Source of the DNA: Lysobacter sp.
GTDB taxonomy: Bacteria > Pseudomonadota > Gammaproteobacteria > Xanthomonadales > Xanthomonadaceae
DNA: 64,000 nt
Direction of reading: 5' to 3'
Assembly: GCA_013141175.1 (NCBI GenBank)
Contig: JABFRN010000001.1
Location: forward strand, 3,430,001 to 3,494,000
Both the position numbers and the translations under genes were made by a program. Under the pieces are notes generated by a model that worked only from the letters and a program-made list of their open reading frames with translations, did not search any database and was not told the origin of the DNA. Below, in pieces: positions 35,847 to 44,539 of this stretch (positions are counted from its first letter, which is position 1; every line of letters begins with the position of its first letter).

Positions 35847-36410
35847 TCAAAGCATCAGCGTGTGCACGACCTGCGCCCGGTCGTCGGGGTCGCTCTGGGT
35901 CACGAAGCCCAGGTGATGCGCGAGATGCGCCATCTCCCGGTTTTCGGCGAAATCGAGCGACACCATCCGTTTGATCCCACGTTCGCGGGCGGCCGAGATC
36001 AGGCGCTGCATCAGCAGCGTGCCCAGGCCGTGACCCTGCCAATCGTCGAGCACGGTGACCGCGATCTCGCATTGCAGCGGGTCGCTGCACACGGCGTAAC
36101 GGGATACGCCGACGATCCGGGTGTCGGCGCTGTCTTCGGACAGAGCGACGAATGCCTCGTCGTTGATGTGATCCACATCGACCAGTTTCGCGACCATCTC
36201 CTGGCTGGGTTCGCCGATCTGTTCCTGGAAGCGGTAGCGGCGCGACTGCGGCGACAGCGCGGTGATGAATTCGCGCTCGGCGTCGGCGTCGCCGGGATTC
36301 ATCGGGCGGATCAGTACCTGGCGCCCGTGCGCGAGCGTTTCGAGGCTGTAGGGCAGGAAGTGGTCGGCTGGCTCGAGATCGGGACCGGGCACTTGGGAGA
36401 GGGTATTCAT
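35847..36410 (-). CDS. GNAT-family N-acetyltransferase
   Basis: A 187-residue acetyltransferase. The GNAT core runs from VLIRPMNPGDADAEREFITALSP to the C-terminus, and DDWQGHGLGTLLMQRLI is the acetyl-CoA pyrophosphate-binding motif (Q/R-x-x-G-x-G). The spacing with FITALSPQSRRYRF is like that of the GNAT domains attached to acyl-CoA synthetases (Pat-like), but here the domain is free-standing. The substrate is unknown. The ATG at 36410 is chosen because the upstream extension (to 36455) looks non-coding. Confidence 0.85.
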   Translation of the reverse strand: MNTLSQVPGPDLEPADHFLPYSLETLAHGRQVLIRPMNPGDADAEREFITALSPQSRRYRFQEQIGEPSQEMVAKLVDVDHINDEAFVALSEDSADTRIVGVSRYAVCSDPLQCEIAVTVLDDWQGHGLGTLLMQRLISAARERGIKRMVSLDFAENREMAHLAHHLGFVTQSDPDDRAQVVHTLML

Positions 36411-36546
36411 TGCGCGACTCCGGGAGGGGGTATCCGGGATTGTGCGCCGCAACAAACGGCGGTTTTCTGATTCCGATCAGTTTGGGCCCGCGTGCGCCCG
36501 CGGGAAGCGCGGACCGAGAGCCTAGAACCGATGGTCGAACACGCAG

Positions 36547-36566
36547 GACCCCGCTGTCGCGGGGTC
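36547..36566. other. Intergenic hairpin between SRPBCC and GNAT genes
   Basis: GACCCCGC (36547-36554), TGTC, GCGGGGTC (36559-36566). It lies in the gap after the SRPBCC gene and may end its transcript, but no T-run follows on either strand. Confidence 0.35.
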
Positions 36567-36644
36567 TGTTGCGCGTTGTCGGCGGGCCGTTCTTCCTCCG
36601 CCTGCCGATGGTTCCACCGGTATCCGCTGCCGCAGACCGCCGTA

Positions 36645-37175
36645 TCAGCGCTCGGCTGCGGCCTTCATCTTCGCCAGACCGGCCTCGAAATCCTTGCCGA
36701 TCATCTTGTCCATGTTCATCACCGTGTCCATCACCTTCGTGATGTAAGGGCTGGGGCCATCCATGACCCAGACCACCTCGGTGGTCCCATCCGGTTTGGG
36801 CGTGAGGGTGAATTCGGCCGTGTTGTGGGCCTCGAAGGGCGCGATGAAATCGAGTTTGATCATGAGCTTGCCGGGCGCTGCGGATTCGGTGATCTCCATC
36901 CGCCCTTGGCCGACATCGCGATTGCCGCTCCAGGCATAGGTCGCGCCGATGCCCCGGGCGGGGCCGCCGAAGGTGCGGGTCATGCCCGGGTCGAGCTCCT
37001 CCCACGGCGACCAATCGCGCCAGCGGTGGAAGTCGTCGATCATTTCAAAAATCTGCTCCGGCGGCGCGGCGATCGTCGTCCGGCGTTCGACCCGGAACGT
37101 GTCTGGTTTGGTCGCGGCATAGCCCAGCACGCCCGCGATGGCGATCAACAGCACGATCAGGATTTTCTTGAGCAT
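36645..37175 (-). CDS. SRPBCC (START-like) family protein with N-terminal membrane anchor
   Basis: A 176-residue protein. Residues 2-21 (LKKILIVLLIAIAGVLGYAA) form a membrane anchor or uncleaved signal. The rest fits the SRPBCC/polyketide-cyclase fold: RRTTIAAPPEQIFEMIDDFHRWRDWSPWEELDP at the start, a central strand region and a final long helix (DFEAGLAKMKAAAER). Such proteins bind hydrophobic ligands; the ligand here is unknown. The ATG at 37175 marks the anchor directly. It is divergent from the fumarase gene. Confidence 0.78.
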   Translation of the reverse strand: MLKKILIVLLIAIAGVLGYAATKPDTFRVERRTTIAAPPEQIFEMIDDFHRWRDWSPWEELDPGMTRTFGGPARGIGATYAWSGNRDVGQGRMEITESAAPGKLMIKLDFIAPFEAHNTAEFTLTPKPDGTTEVVWVMDGPSPYITKVMDTVMNMDKMIGKDFEAGLAKMKAAAER

Positions 37176-37306
37176 GACGGCTTCCCTCACGGAATGGACG
37201 TAGGACGATTGTCTGCCGATTCCCGCCGCATGCAAGTGTGCGCCCTGCGCGGCGACGCCCGGCGCGCGGTAAAATCCGGATCCCCACACGTCCCGATGGT
37301 CCGCCC

Positions 37307-38863
37307 GTGTCCGCCCACACCACTACGCTGCCCGTCGACCGCCGCCCGGTCTCGATCAGGCAGGAAGACCTGATCCAGTCGATCGCCGATGGCCTGCAGT
37401 ACATCAGCTACTACCATCCGGTCGACTACATCCGGAACCTCGCTGCCGCCTACGAGCGCGAGGCCTCCCCAGCGGCGAAGGACGCCATCGCCCAGATCCT
37501 GATCAACTCGCGGATGTGCGCCGAAGGCCATCGTCCGATCTGCCAGGACACCGGCATCGTCACCGTGTTCCTCGAAGTCGGCATGGACGTGCGTTGGGAC
37601 GACGCGACGATGGGCGTCGAGGACATGGTCCACGAAGGCGTGCGCCGCGCCTACAACCATCCGGACAACAAGCTGCGCGCGTCGGTGCTGGCCGATCCCG
37701 CCGGCAAGCGCACCAACACCAGGGACAACACGCCCGGCGTGGTCAACGTGAAGATCGTGCCCGGCAACACCGTCCATGTGATCGTCGCGGCGAAGGGCGG
37801 CGGTTCCGAGGCCAAGTCGAAGTTCGCGATGCTCAATCCCTCCGATTCCATCGTCGATTGGGTGCTCAGGACCGTGCCGACCATGGGCGCCGGCTGGTGC
37901 CCGCCGGGCATGCTGGGCATCGGCATCGGCGGCACCGCCGAAAAGGCGATGCTGCTGGCGAAGGAAGCCTTGATGGAACCGATCGATATCGTCGATCTGC
38001 AGGCGCGCGGCGCATCCAATCGCGCCGAGGAGCTGCGGCTCGAACTGTACGAGAAGGTCAACGCGCTGGGCATCGGCGCGCAGGGCCTGGGCGGTTTGAC
38101 GACCGTGCTCGACATCAAGGTCAAGGACTACCCGACCCATGCCGCGAACCTGCCGGTGGCGATGATTCCGAACTGCGCCGCCACCCGTCACGCGCATTTC
38201 ACCCTCGACGGCAGCGGCCCGGTGATGCTGGATCCGCCGTCGCTCGCCGATTGGCCTGAGCTCACCTACGACGCCAGCAAGGGGCGCCGGGTGAATCTCG
38301 ACACCGTGACACCCGAAGACGTCGCCGACTGGAAGCCGGGCGAAGTACTGCTGCTCAACGGCAAGCTGCTGACCGGCCGCGACGCCGCGCACAAGCGGAT
38401 GGTCGAGATGCTCGACAAGGGCGAGCCGCTGCCGGTCGATTTCAAGGGCCGCTTCATCTATTACGTCGGCCCGGTCGACCCGGTGCGCGACGAAGTGGTC
38501 GGCCCCGCAGGCCCCACGACGGCAACGCGCATGGACAAGTTCACCGAGCAGGTGCTGGCGCAGACCGGACTGCTGGGGATGGTCGGCAAGGCCGAACGCG
38601 GTCCCGCAGGCATCGACGCGATCAGGAAACACCGGTCGGTCTATCTGATGGCGGTCGGTGGCGCCGCGTATCTGGTGTCGAAGGCGATCAAGGCCTCGAA
38701 AGTCGTCGGTTTCGCCGATCTCGGCATGGAAGCGATCTACGAATTCACGGTCGAAGACATGCCGGTGACGGTGGCCGTCGATTCCACCGGCGAATCCGTG
38801 CACAAGACCGGCCCGCGCGAATGGCAGGCGAAAATCGGCAAGATTCCGGTCGTGGTGGAATAG
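37307..38863 (+). CDS. Fumarate hydratase class I (iron-sulfur)
   Basis: An enzyme of 518 residues that interconverts fumarate and malate in the TCA cycle. It is the oxygen-sensitive 4Fe-4S type with alpha and beta parts in one chain. Likely cluster ligands are Cys79 (HRPICQDTGI), Cys198 (GAGWCPPGM) and Cys290 (IPNCAATRHAHF). The beta part has LLNGKLLTGRDAAHKRM and YYVGPVDPV. The GTG at 37307 is chosen to give the usual N-terminus; an ATG at 37296 is out of frame. TAAAAT at 37270-37275 could be a -10 box. Confidence 0.94.
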   Translation: MSAHTTTLPVDRRPVSIRQEDLIQSIADGLQYISYYHPVDYIRNLAAAYEREASPAAKDAIAQILINSRMCAEGHRPICQDTGIVTVFLEVGMDVRWDDATMGVEDMVHEGVRRAYNHPDNKLRASVLADPAGKRTNTRDNTPGVVNVKIVPGNTVHVIVAAKGGGSEAKSKFAMLNPSDSIVDWVLRTVPTMGAGWCPPGMLGIGIGGTAEKAMLLAKEALMEPIDIVDLQARGASNRAEELRLELYEKVNALGIGAQGLGGLTTVLDIKVKDYPTHAANLPVAMIPNCAATRHAHFTLDGSGPVMLDPPSLADWPELTYDASKGRRVNLDTVTPEDVADWKPGEVLLLNGKLLTGRDAAHKRMVEMLDKGEPLPVDFKGRFIYYVGPVDPVRDEVVGPAGPTTATRMDKFTEQVLAQTGLLGMVGKAERGPAGIDAIRKHRSVYLMAVGGAAYLVSKAIKASKVVGFADLGMEAIYEFTVEDMPVTVAVDSTGESVHKTGPREWQAKIGKIPVVVE

Positions 38864-38999
38864 CCCCGCCAGAACGAAGACTTGCGGTCCGGATCCGGGC
38901 GGATGCGGTTGTGCCGCGGAACGCTGCTTGGAAGCGAAAACCTGCAGGCAGTGCCGGCGAGCGGTCCAGCGCAGCCCCGGCTCCGGCAAGATCGGGATT

Positions 39000-39661
39000 T
39001 CAATGCGTCGCGCCCGCAGCGATGCGCTGGTCTTCGTGCGCGATCAACGCGGTTTCAATCATCAACCTGAGCGCGGCAACGACCGTTTCCAGCGGCAGGT
39101 CGGGTTCGCCGGGCCGGTCCTGCGTTTGTTCGGGCAGATACGGGATGTGGATGAAGCTGCCGCGTGGTCGTGCGCGCGTCGCCGCCAGTGCGCGCATCAG
39201 CGCGTAGAAGACGTGGTTGCACACGAAAGTGCCGGCGGTCTGCGATATCTCGGCCGGAATGTTCGCGGCCAGCAGCGCCGCGCGCATGGATTTGATCGGT
39301 AGAGTCGTGAAATAGGCAGCGGGACCGCTGCCGACGATCCGTGTGTCGATGGGCTGGACGCCGTCGTTGTCGGCGATGCGGGCGTCGTCGATATTGATCG
39401 CGATCCGCTCCAGCGAAATCCACGGCCGGCCTCCCGCCTGGCCGATGCACAGGATCAATGCCGGTGCATGCTCGCGTAGCGCCGCGCGCAGGATGCGCGG
39501 TGCGCGCGCGAACGAAGTCGGCAGTTGCACGCCGACGATACGATGCCCGGCGATGACTTCGCCGTGCAGGCGCTCTGCGGCCAGCCAACTGGGGTTGGGG
39601 CATCACCGCCGAACGGATCGAAGCCGGTCAGCAGCACGGTCGGCGACAACTGTTCGCTCAT
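39000..39661 (-). pseudogene. pcp: Pyrrolidone-carboxylate peptidase, reading frame broken by one missing base
   Basis: The start at 39661 encodes the Pcp N-terminus TVLLTGFDPFGGDAP, then the frame is lost. From about 39597 to 39000 the remaining protein continues in another frame (SWLAAERLHGEVIAGHRIVGVQLPTSF onward, given here in part), with active-site residues in SLERIAIN (Glu), AGTFVCNHVF (Cys) and IHIPYLPEQ (His). Adding one C (minus strand) to the run of four at 39597-39600 restores NPSW and a normal 220-residue protein. It is either a real disruption or a homopolymer sequencing error. Pcp removes N-terminal pyroglutamate, matching the operon. Confidence 0.85.
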
Positions 39662-39703
39662 TGCGGCGCCCTCATCGAAACATGCTCTCGTCGGAGCAGG
39701 CGC

Positions 39704-40660
39704 TCATCGGAACACGACCACGTACATCAGCACGATGTTGCACATCAGCAGCAGCGCGCCGGTACGCCACTGGGCGCGGATCACGCCATGCGGATCCTTC
39801 AGTTCCAGCAATGCGGCCGGCACCAGATTGAAGTTGGCGGCCATCGGCGTCATCAGCGTGCCGCAGTAGCCGGAGAGCATGCCGATCGCGGCCAAGGATG
39901 CCGCATCGGCGCCGTGCAACTTCACGAGCAGGGGCAGGGCGATGCCGGCGGTCATCACCGGAAACGCAGCGAAGGCGTTGCCCATGATGATCGTGAAGGC
40001 GGCCATGCCCAGGGCATAGGCGACGACGACCACGAATGCGTTGTCCACCGGGATCGCTGCGCGCACGAGTCCGGCGACCGCCTGGCCGACGCCGGCGGCA
40101 TCGAACACGCTGCCCAGCGTCGCGAGCAGCAGCGGCAGCAGCGCCGCCCAGCCGATGGCGTCGACGAGTCTTCGCGATTGTTCGATGGCGCTCCACGGCG
40201 ATTGCCGGGTCAGTCTGCACGCGGCGGCGAGCGCGATCAGACAGGCGATGGCGAGCGATGTCAGGGTGACGGTGTTGGCGCTGTCGAACAGCGGTTGGCC
40301 ATGCCATTCGATGCGTTTCAGACCGAGCGTGCCGGACAGGGTGATCGCGGGAATCAGCAGCGCCGGCCAGAACAGGCGGTTGTTGAGGCGTTTCGCCTCG
40401 CCGCGTTTGTCGTCGGCGCTGGTTTCCTGATAGCGCCCCATGCGCAATCCGCCGAAACCGGCGAGCAGGACCAGCGCGATCACGCAGATGCCGACCGCGC
40501 GTACAGGCATGCGGTCCGCCGCGAACAGCAGCAGCGCCAGCAGCGCCCAGAACAGCGCGGTGGTATGACGACGCGGATTGCCGGTATCGCGGAAGCCGCG
40601 CCATGCCAGCGCAGCGAAGTAGGCACCGAGCAGCCAGTAGACGACGGTCATCGAGATCAT
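39704..40660 (-). CDS. DUF979 membrane protein, candidate 5-oxoproline transport subunit
   Basis: A 318-residue inner-membrane protein with about nine hydrophobic segments. Conserved-looking regions are MGNAFAAFPVMTAGIALPLL and MLSGYCGTLMTPMAANFNLVPAALLELKDP, a permease-like re-entrant style sequence seen in DUF979. DUF979 and DUF969 nearly always occur as neighbours and often beside pcp. Here they sit between pxpA and pcp, so transport of 5-oxoproline or small peptides is the likely role (inference). The start at 40660 overlaps the DUF969 stop by 4 bases. Confidence 0.88.
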   Translation of the reverse strand: MISMTVVYWLLGAYFAALAWRGFRDTGNPRRHTTALFWALLALLLFAADRMPVRAVGICVIALVLLAGFGGLRMGRYQETSADDKRGEAKRLNNRLFWPALLIPAITLSGTLGLKRIEWHGQPLFDSANTVTLTSLAIACLIALAAACRLTRQSPWSAIEQSRRLVDAIGWAALLPLLLATLGSVFDAAGVGQAVAGLVRAAIPVDNAFVVVVAYALGMAAFTIIMGNAFAAFPVMTAGIALPLLVKLHGADAASLAAIGMLSGYCGTLMTPMAANFNLVPAALLELKDPHGVIRAQWRTGALLLMCNIVLMYVVVFR

Positions 40661-41385
40661 GCGCCGGTTTCCGGCGCTGCCTGCGCGGCGGTAGCTGCCG
40701 ATGCCTGTCGCGCGGCCAGCGCGCGCTCGAAGCGGCGGATGCGCCAGGCGTGGATGATGAAGGCGCAGATCGCGGTGGGAATGCCCCAGAGCGCGATCTG
40801 CAACGGCGCCAGTTCGATGCCGTTGTCCTTGAAGAACGACTGCATCAGCAGCACCGCGCCGAAGGCGATGAAGATGTCTTCGCCGAAGAACAGGCCGACA
40901 TTGTCGGTCGCTGCGGACATCGCGCGGATGCGTTCGCGCTCCGCCTCGGGCAGCGCGCCGTGCGTGGTTTCGGCGGCACCTTCGGCCATCGGCGCCAGCA
41001 GCGGACGCACCGCCTGCGGATGGCCGCCGAGACTGGTCAGACCGATGGCGGAACTGGCCTGGCGCATCAGCAGATAGGCGATCAGCAATCGCGCCATCGT
41101 CGCGCCGCGCAGACGTGCGATCCACGCCTGCGCATGTTCCTTCAGGCCGTGGCGCTCGAGCAGCCCGATCACCGGCAGTGTGATCAGGAACAGCAGCAGG
41201 AAGCGCTTTTCGGTGAACGCCTTGCCGAGGATATCGATCACGTCCAGCGGCGACAGTTTCGCCGCCAGTCCGGCCACGAAACCGGCGACGACGACCACCA
41301 GCGCGGTGTTGAGTCGCAGCAGGAAGCCGAGCACCACGGCGAGCACGCCGAGCAGGGGCCAGTAGTTGATCGCGGCGTCGGTCAT
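40657..41385 (-). CDS. DUF969 membrane protein, partner of DUF979
   Basis: A 242-residue inner-membrane protein with about six hydrophobic segments. YWPLLGVLAVVLGFLLRLNTALVVVVAGFVAG opens the protein, and LTSLGGHPQAVRPLLAPMAEG and TDNVGLFFGEDIFIAFGAVLLM are recognisable DUF969 regions. It probably forms a two-component permease with DUF979. The start overlaps the pxpA stop (ATGA), so translation is coupled. The tail is Ala-rich and charged and is probably cytoplasmic. Confidence 0.88.
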   Translation of the reverse strand: MTDAAINYWPLLGVLAVVLGFLLRLNTALVVVVAGFVAGLAAKLSPLDVIDILGKAFTEKRFLLLFLITLPVIGLLERHGLKEHAQAWIARLRGATMARLLIAYLLMRQASSAIGLTSLGGHPQAVRPLLAPMAEGAAETTHGALPEAERERIRAMSAATDNVGLFFGEDIFIAFGAVLLMQSFFKDNGIELAPLQIALWGIPTAICAFIIHAWRIRRFERALAARQASAATAAQAAPETGA

Positions 41386-42131
41386 CGCTGAGGCTCGAGG
41401 GAATGGATGCGCACGCCGGCCTCAGTGAGCGCGGTGTGCAGGGCGTGGGCGAAATCGGCGGCATCGGCGCGGTCGCCGTGCAGGCACAGCGTGTCCGCTT
41501 GCAAACGCAGCGTGCGGCCATCGTGCAGTGCGATGGCATTGCGCAGCGCGAAGCCCAGCGCCTGCGCGGTGGCGGCAGCGGATGCCAGCACCGCGCCCGG
41601 CGTGCCGCGCGGCAGCAAGCGTCCGTCGGGGCCATAACCGCGTTCGGCGAAAACTTCATGCGCGGTGCGCAGGCCTGCGGCTTGCGCGGCTTCGATCGAG
41701 ACGGTGCCCGACATCCCGACCAGCAGCAGCGACGGATCGTGGTCGCGCACGGCCTCGGCGATCGCGGCGGCGATGTCGGGTTCGCGCGCGGACTGGTTGT
41801 ACAGCGCGCCGTGCGGTTTGACGTGGCGCAGCGTCAGTCCCTGTTCGCGCGCCAGGCGATCCATCAGCGCGATCTGATCGCGCACCAGCGCGACCAGCTC
41901 GGCATGCGGCAACGCCAGTTCGCGACGACCGAAGTGTTCGCGATCGGCATAGCCGGGGTGGGCGCCCACGACCACGCCATGCACATGGCACAGGCGCAAG
42001 GTTTCGCGGATCGTCGCGTCGTCGCCGGCATGCGCGCCGCAGGCGATGTTGGCCGAACTGATCCACGGCATGATCGCCGCGTCGTCGCCGCAGCCTTCGC
42101 CGAGATCGCAGTTGAAATCGATGCGTGGCAT
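41382..42131 (-). CDS. pxpA: 5-oxoprolinase subunit A (LamB/YcsF family)
   Basis: PxpA (249 residues), with PxpB and PxpC, hydrolyses 5-oxoproline to glutamate using ATP. The N-terminus MPRIDFNCDLGEGCGDD is the family hallmark, followed by ISSANIACGAHAGDDATI, VGAHPGYADREHFGRREL and RHVKPHGALYNQ, all putative active-site regions of this TIM-barrel-like fold. The C-terminal LCLHGDR is also typical. The ATG at 42131 lies 8 bases after the pxpC stop; an earlier ATG at 42158 would lie within pxpC. Confidence 0.95.
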   Translation of the reverse strand: MPRIDFNCDLGEGCGDDAAIMPWISSANIACGAHAGDDATIRETLRLCHVHGVVVGAHPGYADREHFGRRELALPHAELVALVRDQIALMDRLAREQGLTLRHVKPHGALYNQSAREPDIAAAIAEAVRDHDPSLLLVGMSGTVSIEAAQAAGLRTAHEVFAERGYGPDGRLLPRGTPGAVLASAAATAQALGFALRNAIALHDGRTLRLQADTLCLHGDRADAADFAHALHTALTEAGVRIHSLEPQR

Positions 42132-42138
42132 GGCGGTA

Positions 42139-43107
42139 TCAGCGTCCCGATGGGTCATGAAGGGCAAGGTCGATGGCCCAGTGTAGCCGCGCGACATCAC
42201 CCTGTCGGCGCTGCGCCGCAGCGCGTGCGGCGATGGCATCGACCGCGACGAAGCGCAGCGCGTCGCCGGCACGCCACTGCGCGAGACGCGGCAGATCGGC
42301 GGCGATCACATGCCCGAGTCGCGGGTAGCCGCCGACCGTCTGCGCATCGGCGAGCAGCACGATGGGCTGGCCATCGGGCGGCCGTTGGATCGTGCCGGGT
42401 GCGACCGGCGCCGAGATCTGCTCGCCGGTCGTCGCAGCGATGGCATCGCCGACGCAGCGCAGGCCCTGGCGATTGCTGCGCGCATCGACGGTCCAGGCGC
42501 GTTCGGCCAGCATCGGCGCCTCGGGCGATGCGCCGGGCACGTAGCGGATCGCATCCTGCGCGGATGCAGTCGCGTCGAGCGCGATCCACCAGTTCGGCGA
42601 TGTTGGCGCATCCACCTCGATGGCGGGGTGCGCGCCGAGCGGCAGGGCATCGCCAGCACACAAGGCGCGACCGTCGAGACCGCCGAAGCCGCCGCGCAGA
42701 TCGGTGCTGCGGCTGCCGAGCACACGCGGCACATCGATGCCGCCCGCGACCGCAAGCCACGCGCGCAGACCGTTGCGGATCATCCCGAGTCGCAGCGTTC
42801 CCGCAGGCAACGTCACCGGCCGGCCGAGTGGGACGACATGGCGCTGTGCGCGGGCATCCTCGAAATGCGCGTCGATCCGCGCGCCGCAGAGTGCCATGCG
42901 CGTGGGCTGCGCGAATTCGAGCACGGGGCCGCGCAGCGTGAGTTCGAGCACGGCGGCATACGCAGGATTGCCGACCAGACGATTCGCGAGCGACGCCTGC
43001 GCAGGATCCAGCGCACCCGCATGCGCGACACCGAGATGACGCCAACCGCTGCGGCCGGAATCCTGCACGGTGGTCAGCGCACCGCCGTGCCGCACATGCA
43101 GCGTCAT
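42139..43107 (-). CDS. pxpC: 5-oxoprolinase subunit C (KipA / biotin-dependent carboxyltransferase-like)
   Basis: A 322-residue subunit of the ATP-dependent 5-oxoprolinase. Recognisable parts are TTVQDSGRSGWRHLGVAHAGALDP at the start, GNPAYAAVLELTLRGP, AVAGGIDVPRVLGSRSTDLRGGFGG and, at the end, DGQPIVLLADAQTVGGYPRLGHV. These are the KipA/AHS2 motifs. The start codon at 43107 overlaps the pxpB stop (ATGA). The codon use matches its neighbours. Confidence 0.95.
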   Translation of the reverse strand: MTLHVRHGGALTTVQDSGRSGWRHLGVAHAGALDPAQASLANRLVGNPAYAAVLELTLRGPVLEFAQPTRMALCGARIDAHFEDARAQRHVVPLGRPVTLPAGTLRLGMIRNGLRAWLAVAGGIDVPRVLGSRSTDLRGGFGGLDGRALCAGDALPLGAHPAIEVDAPTSPNWWIALDATASAQDAIRYVPGASPEAPMLAERAWTVDARSNRQGLRCVGDAIAATTGEQISAPVAPGTIQRPPDGQPIVLLADAQTVGGYPRLGHVIAADLPRLAQWRAGDALRFVAVDAIAARAAAQRRQGDVARLHWAIDLALHDPSGR

Positions 43108-43787
43108 GCTTCGCGCTCCGATCGCGCGAAGGTGTCGGCATCGATCGCGACGAACCGCACGCGGTCGCCCGGTGCGAGCAGCGACGGCGGGTCGCGCCGC
43201 GCATCGAACAGACGCAGCGGTGTGCGTCCGAGCAATCGCCAGCCGCCGGGGCTTTCGCGCGGATAGATGCCGGTCTGCGCGCCTCCGATCGCGACGCTGC
43301 CCGCAGGCACGTGCGTGCGCGGTGTGGCGAGCCGGGGCAGGGCCAGCGTCGGGTCGAGCCCACCCAGGTACGGGAAGCCGGGTGCGAAACCGATCATCGC
43401 GACCGTATACGTCGCTTCGCCATGGCGTGCGATCAGTTCGGCCGGTGCGATGCCCAGTTCGGTGGCCGCAGCCTCGAGGTCTTCGCCATGGGCACCGCCG
43501 TAACAGACCGGGATTTCGACGGTCCGGGATGGCGGCGCTGTCGTCGTTTCGATATCGGCGAGGCACTGCGCACGCAGCCAATCCCGTGCGCTGTCGGCAT
43601 CGATGCTGCCGTCGAAAAACACGCCGAGGCTGGTGTAGGCGGGGACGAGGTCGCGCAGCCACGATGGTGCCGTGGCACGGATACGCGCAACGATCGCGTG
43701 GACGTGCGCATTGGTGGCGGTGTCCGCTGTCGTGCCGAGATGGATCAGCCAGGCATCGCCGGCGAGCGCTTCGAAACGTGGTGTCAT
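43104..43787 (-). CDS. pxpB: 5-oxoprolinase subunit B (KipI / AHS1 family)
   Basis: A 227-residue subunit and first gene of the oxoproline operon. Motifs are VPAYTSLGVFFDG, VEIPVCYGGAHGEDLEAAATELG, MIGFAPGFPYLGGLDP and GSVAIGGAQTGIYPRESPGGWRLLGRTP, characteristic of KipI-type proteins. The order pxpB, pxpC, pxpA, DUF969, DUF979, pcp with 4-base overlaps shows one transcript. No regulator gene adjoins it, and I could not pick a promoter in the short gap to 43804. Confidence 0.95.
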   Translation of the reverse strand: MTPRFEALAGDAWLIHLGTTADTATNAHVHAIVARIRATAPSWLRDLVPAYTSLGVFFDGSIDADSARDWLRAQCLADIETTTAPPSRTVEIPVCYGGAHGEDLEAAATELGIAPAELIARHGEATYTVAMIGFAPGFPYLGGLDPTLALPRLATPRTHVPAGSVAIGGAQTGIYPRESPGGWRLLGRTPLRLFDARRDPPSLLAPGDRVRFVAIDADTFARSEREA

Positions 43788-43803
43788 CGCATGCGTGCTG
43801 TGT

Positions 43804-44055
43804 TCAATCGAAGCCCGGCCAGCGGCCGTTGTTGCGATCGACCCAACGGATCACCGCCCAATACCACCAGGCGCCGATGAAGTTGAATGTGCCCAGCAAT
43901 GCCCATGGAAATACCACGGCGACCAGCATCGACAGCAAGCCCAAAGCGATGCAGCTCCAGAAAAACGCCAATGCCATGCCGCGCGAACTCAGTCCCCACA
44001 TGCCCAGTTTGATCAGCGGGGGCGGTTGCGGCGGTAGGCGTGGTGGCATGGCCAT
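43804..44055 (-). CDS. Small two-helix membrane protein
   Basis: An 83-residue protein with a Pro-rich N-terminus (PPRLPPQPPPL) and two hydrophobic segments (about 27-47 and 50-68, with FNFIGAWWYWAVIRWVDRNNGRWPGFD at the end, in part). It could also start at 44049. The aromatic C-terminal pattern suggests a membrane-surface protein. It lies 17 bases upstream of pxpB, so it may lead that transcript. Function unknown. Confidence 0.55.
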   Translation of the reverse strand: MAMPPRLPPQPPPLIKLGMWGLSSRGMALAFFWSCIALGLLSMLVAVVFPWALLGTFNFIGAWWYWAVIRWVDRNNGRWPGFD

Positions 44056-44101
44056 GCAGTGTCCTCGATGTGGTTGGTGTCGGGATGGAGTCCGTGCGCG
44101 G

Positions 44102-44539
44102 TCAGTGCGCTTCCAGCGCATCGCGCAGCACTTCGACGCGCGCGATCAGCAGTTCCGGCGAGTACGGTTGGGCGCTGGCGGTACCCCAGACCGGGCGCGG
44201 CCAGGCGATATCGTCCTGGAAGCGCGCGATCACATGCACATGCAGTTGCGGCACCATGTTGCCCAGCGCGGCCACGTTGAGTTTGTGCGGTTTCACAGCA
44301 GCCTGCAGCGCGCGGCTGGCGCGGTCGATTTCCTGCATCAATTGCGTCTGCTGCGTCGTATCCAGATCGACCAGTTCGATCGCATTCTCGATCCTTGGCA
44401 CGAGGATCAGCCACGGATGATTGGCGTCGTCCATCAGCCGCAGTTCGCACAGCGCGAACTGGGCCAGCGGGTGGGTGTCGTCGGCGAGCTGCGGATGCAG
44501 ATGCCAGCCGTGGACTTCATGATGCGAATGGCGGCTCAT
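44102..44539 (-). CDS. HIT-family nucleotide hydrolase
   Basis: A 145-residue histidine-triad protein. The catalytic motif is QLHVHVIARF (H-x-H-x-H in relaxed form). PWLILVPRIENAIELVDLD and LNVAALGNMVPQLH are typical flanking regions. Such proteins hydrolyse nucleotide-phosphate bonds, for example in adenylylated or dinucleotide substrates. Its start overlaps the stop of the dienelactone hydrolase gene (ATGA), so the two form a transcription unit. Confidence 0.9.
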   Translation of the reverse strand: MSRHSHHEVHGWHLHPQLADDTHPLAQFALCELRLMDDANHPWLILVPRIENAIELVDLDTTQQTQLMQEIDRASRALQAAVKPHKLNVAALGNMVPQLHVHVIARFQDDIAWPRPVWGTASAQPYSPELLIARVEVLRDALEAH

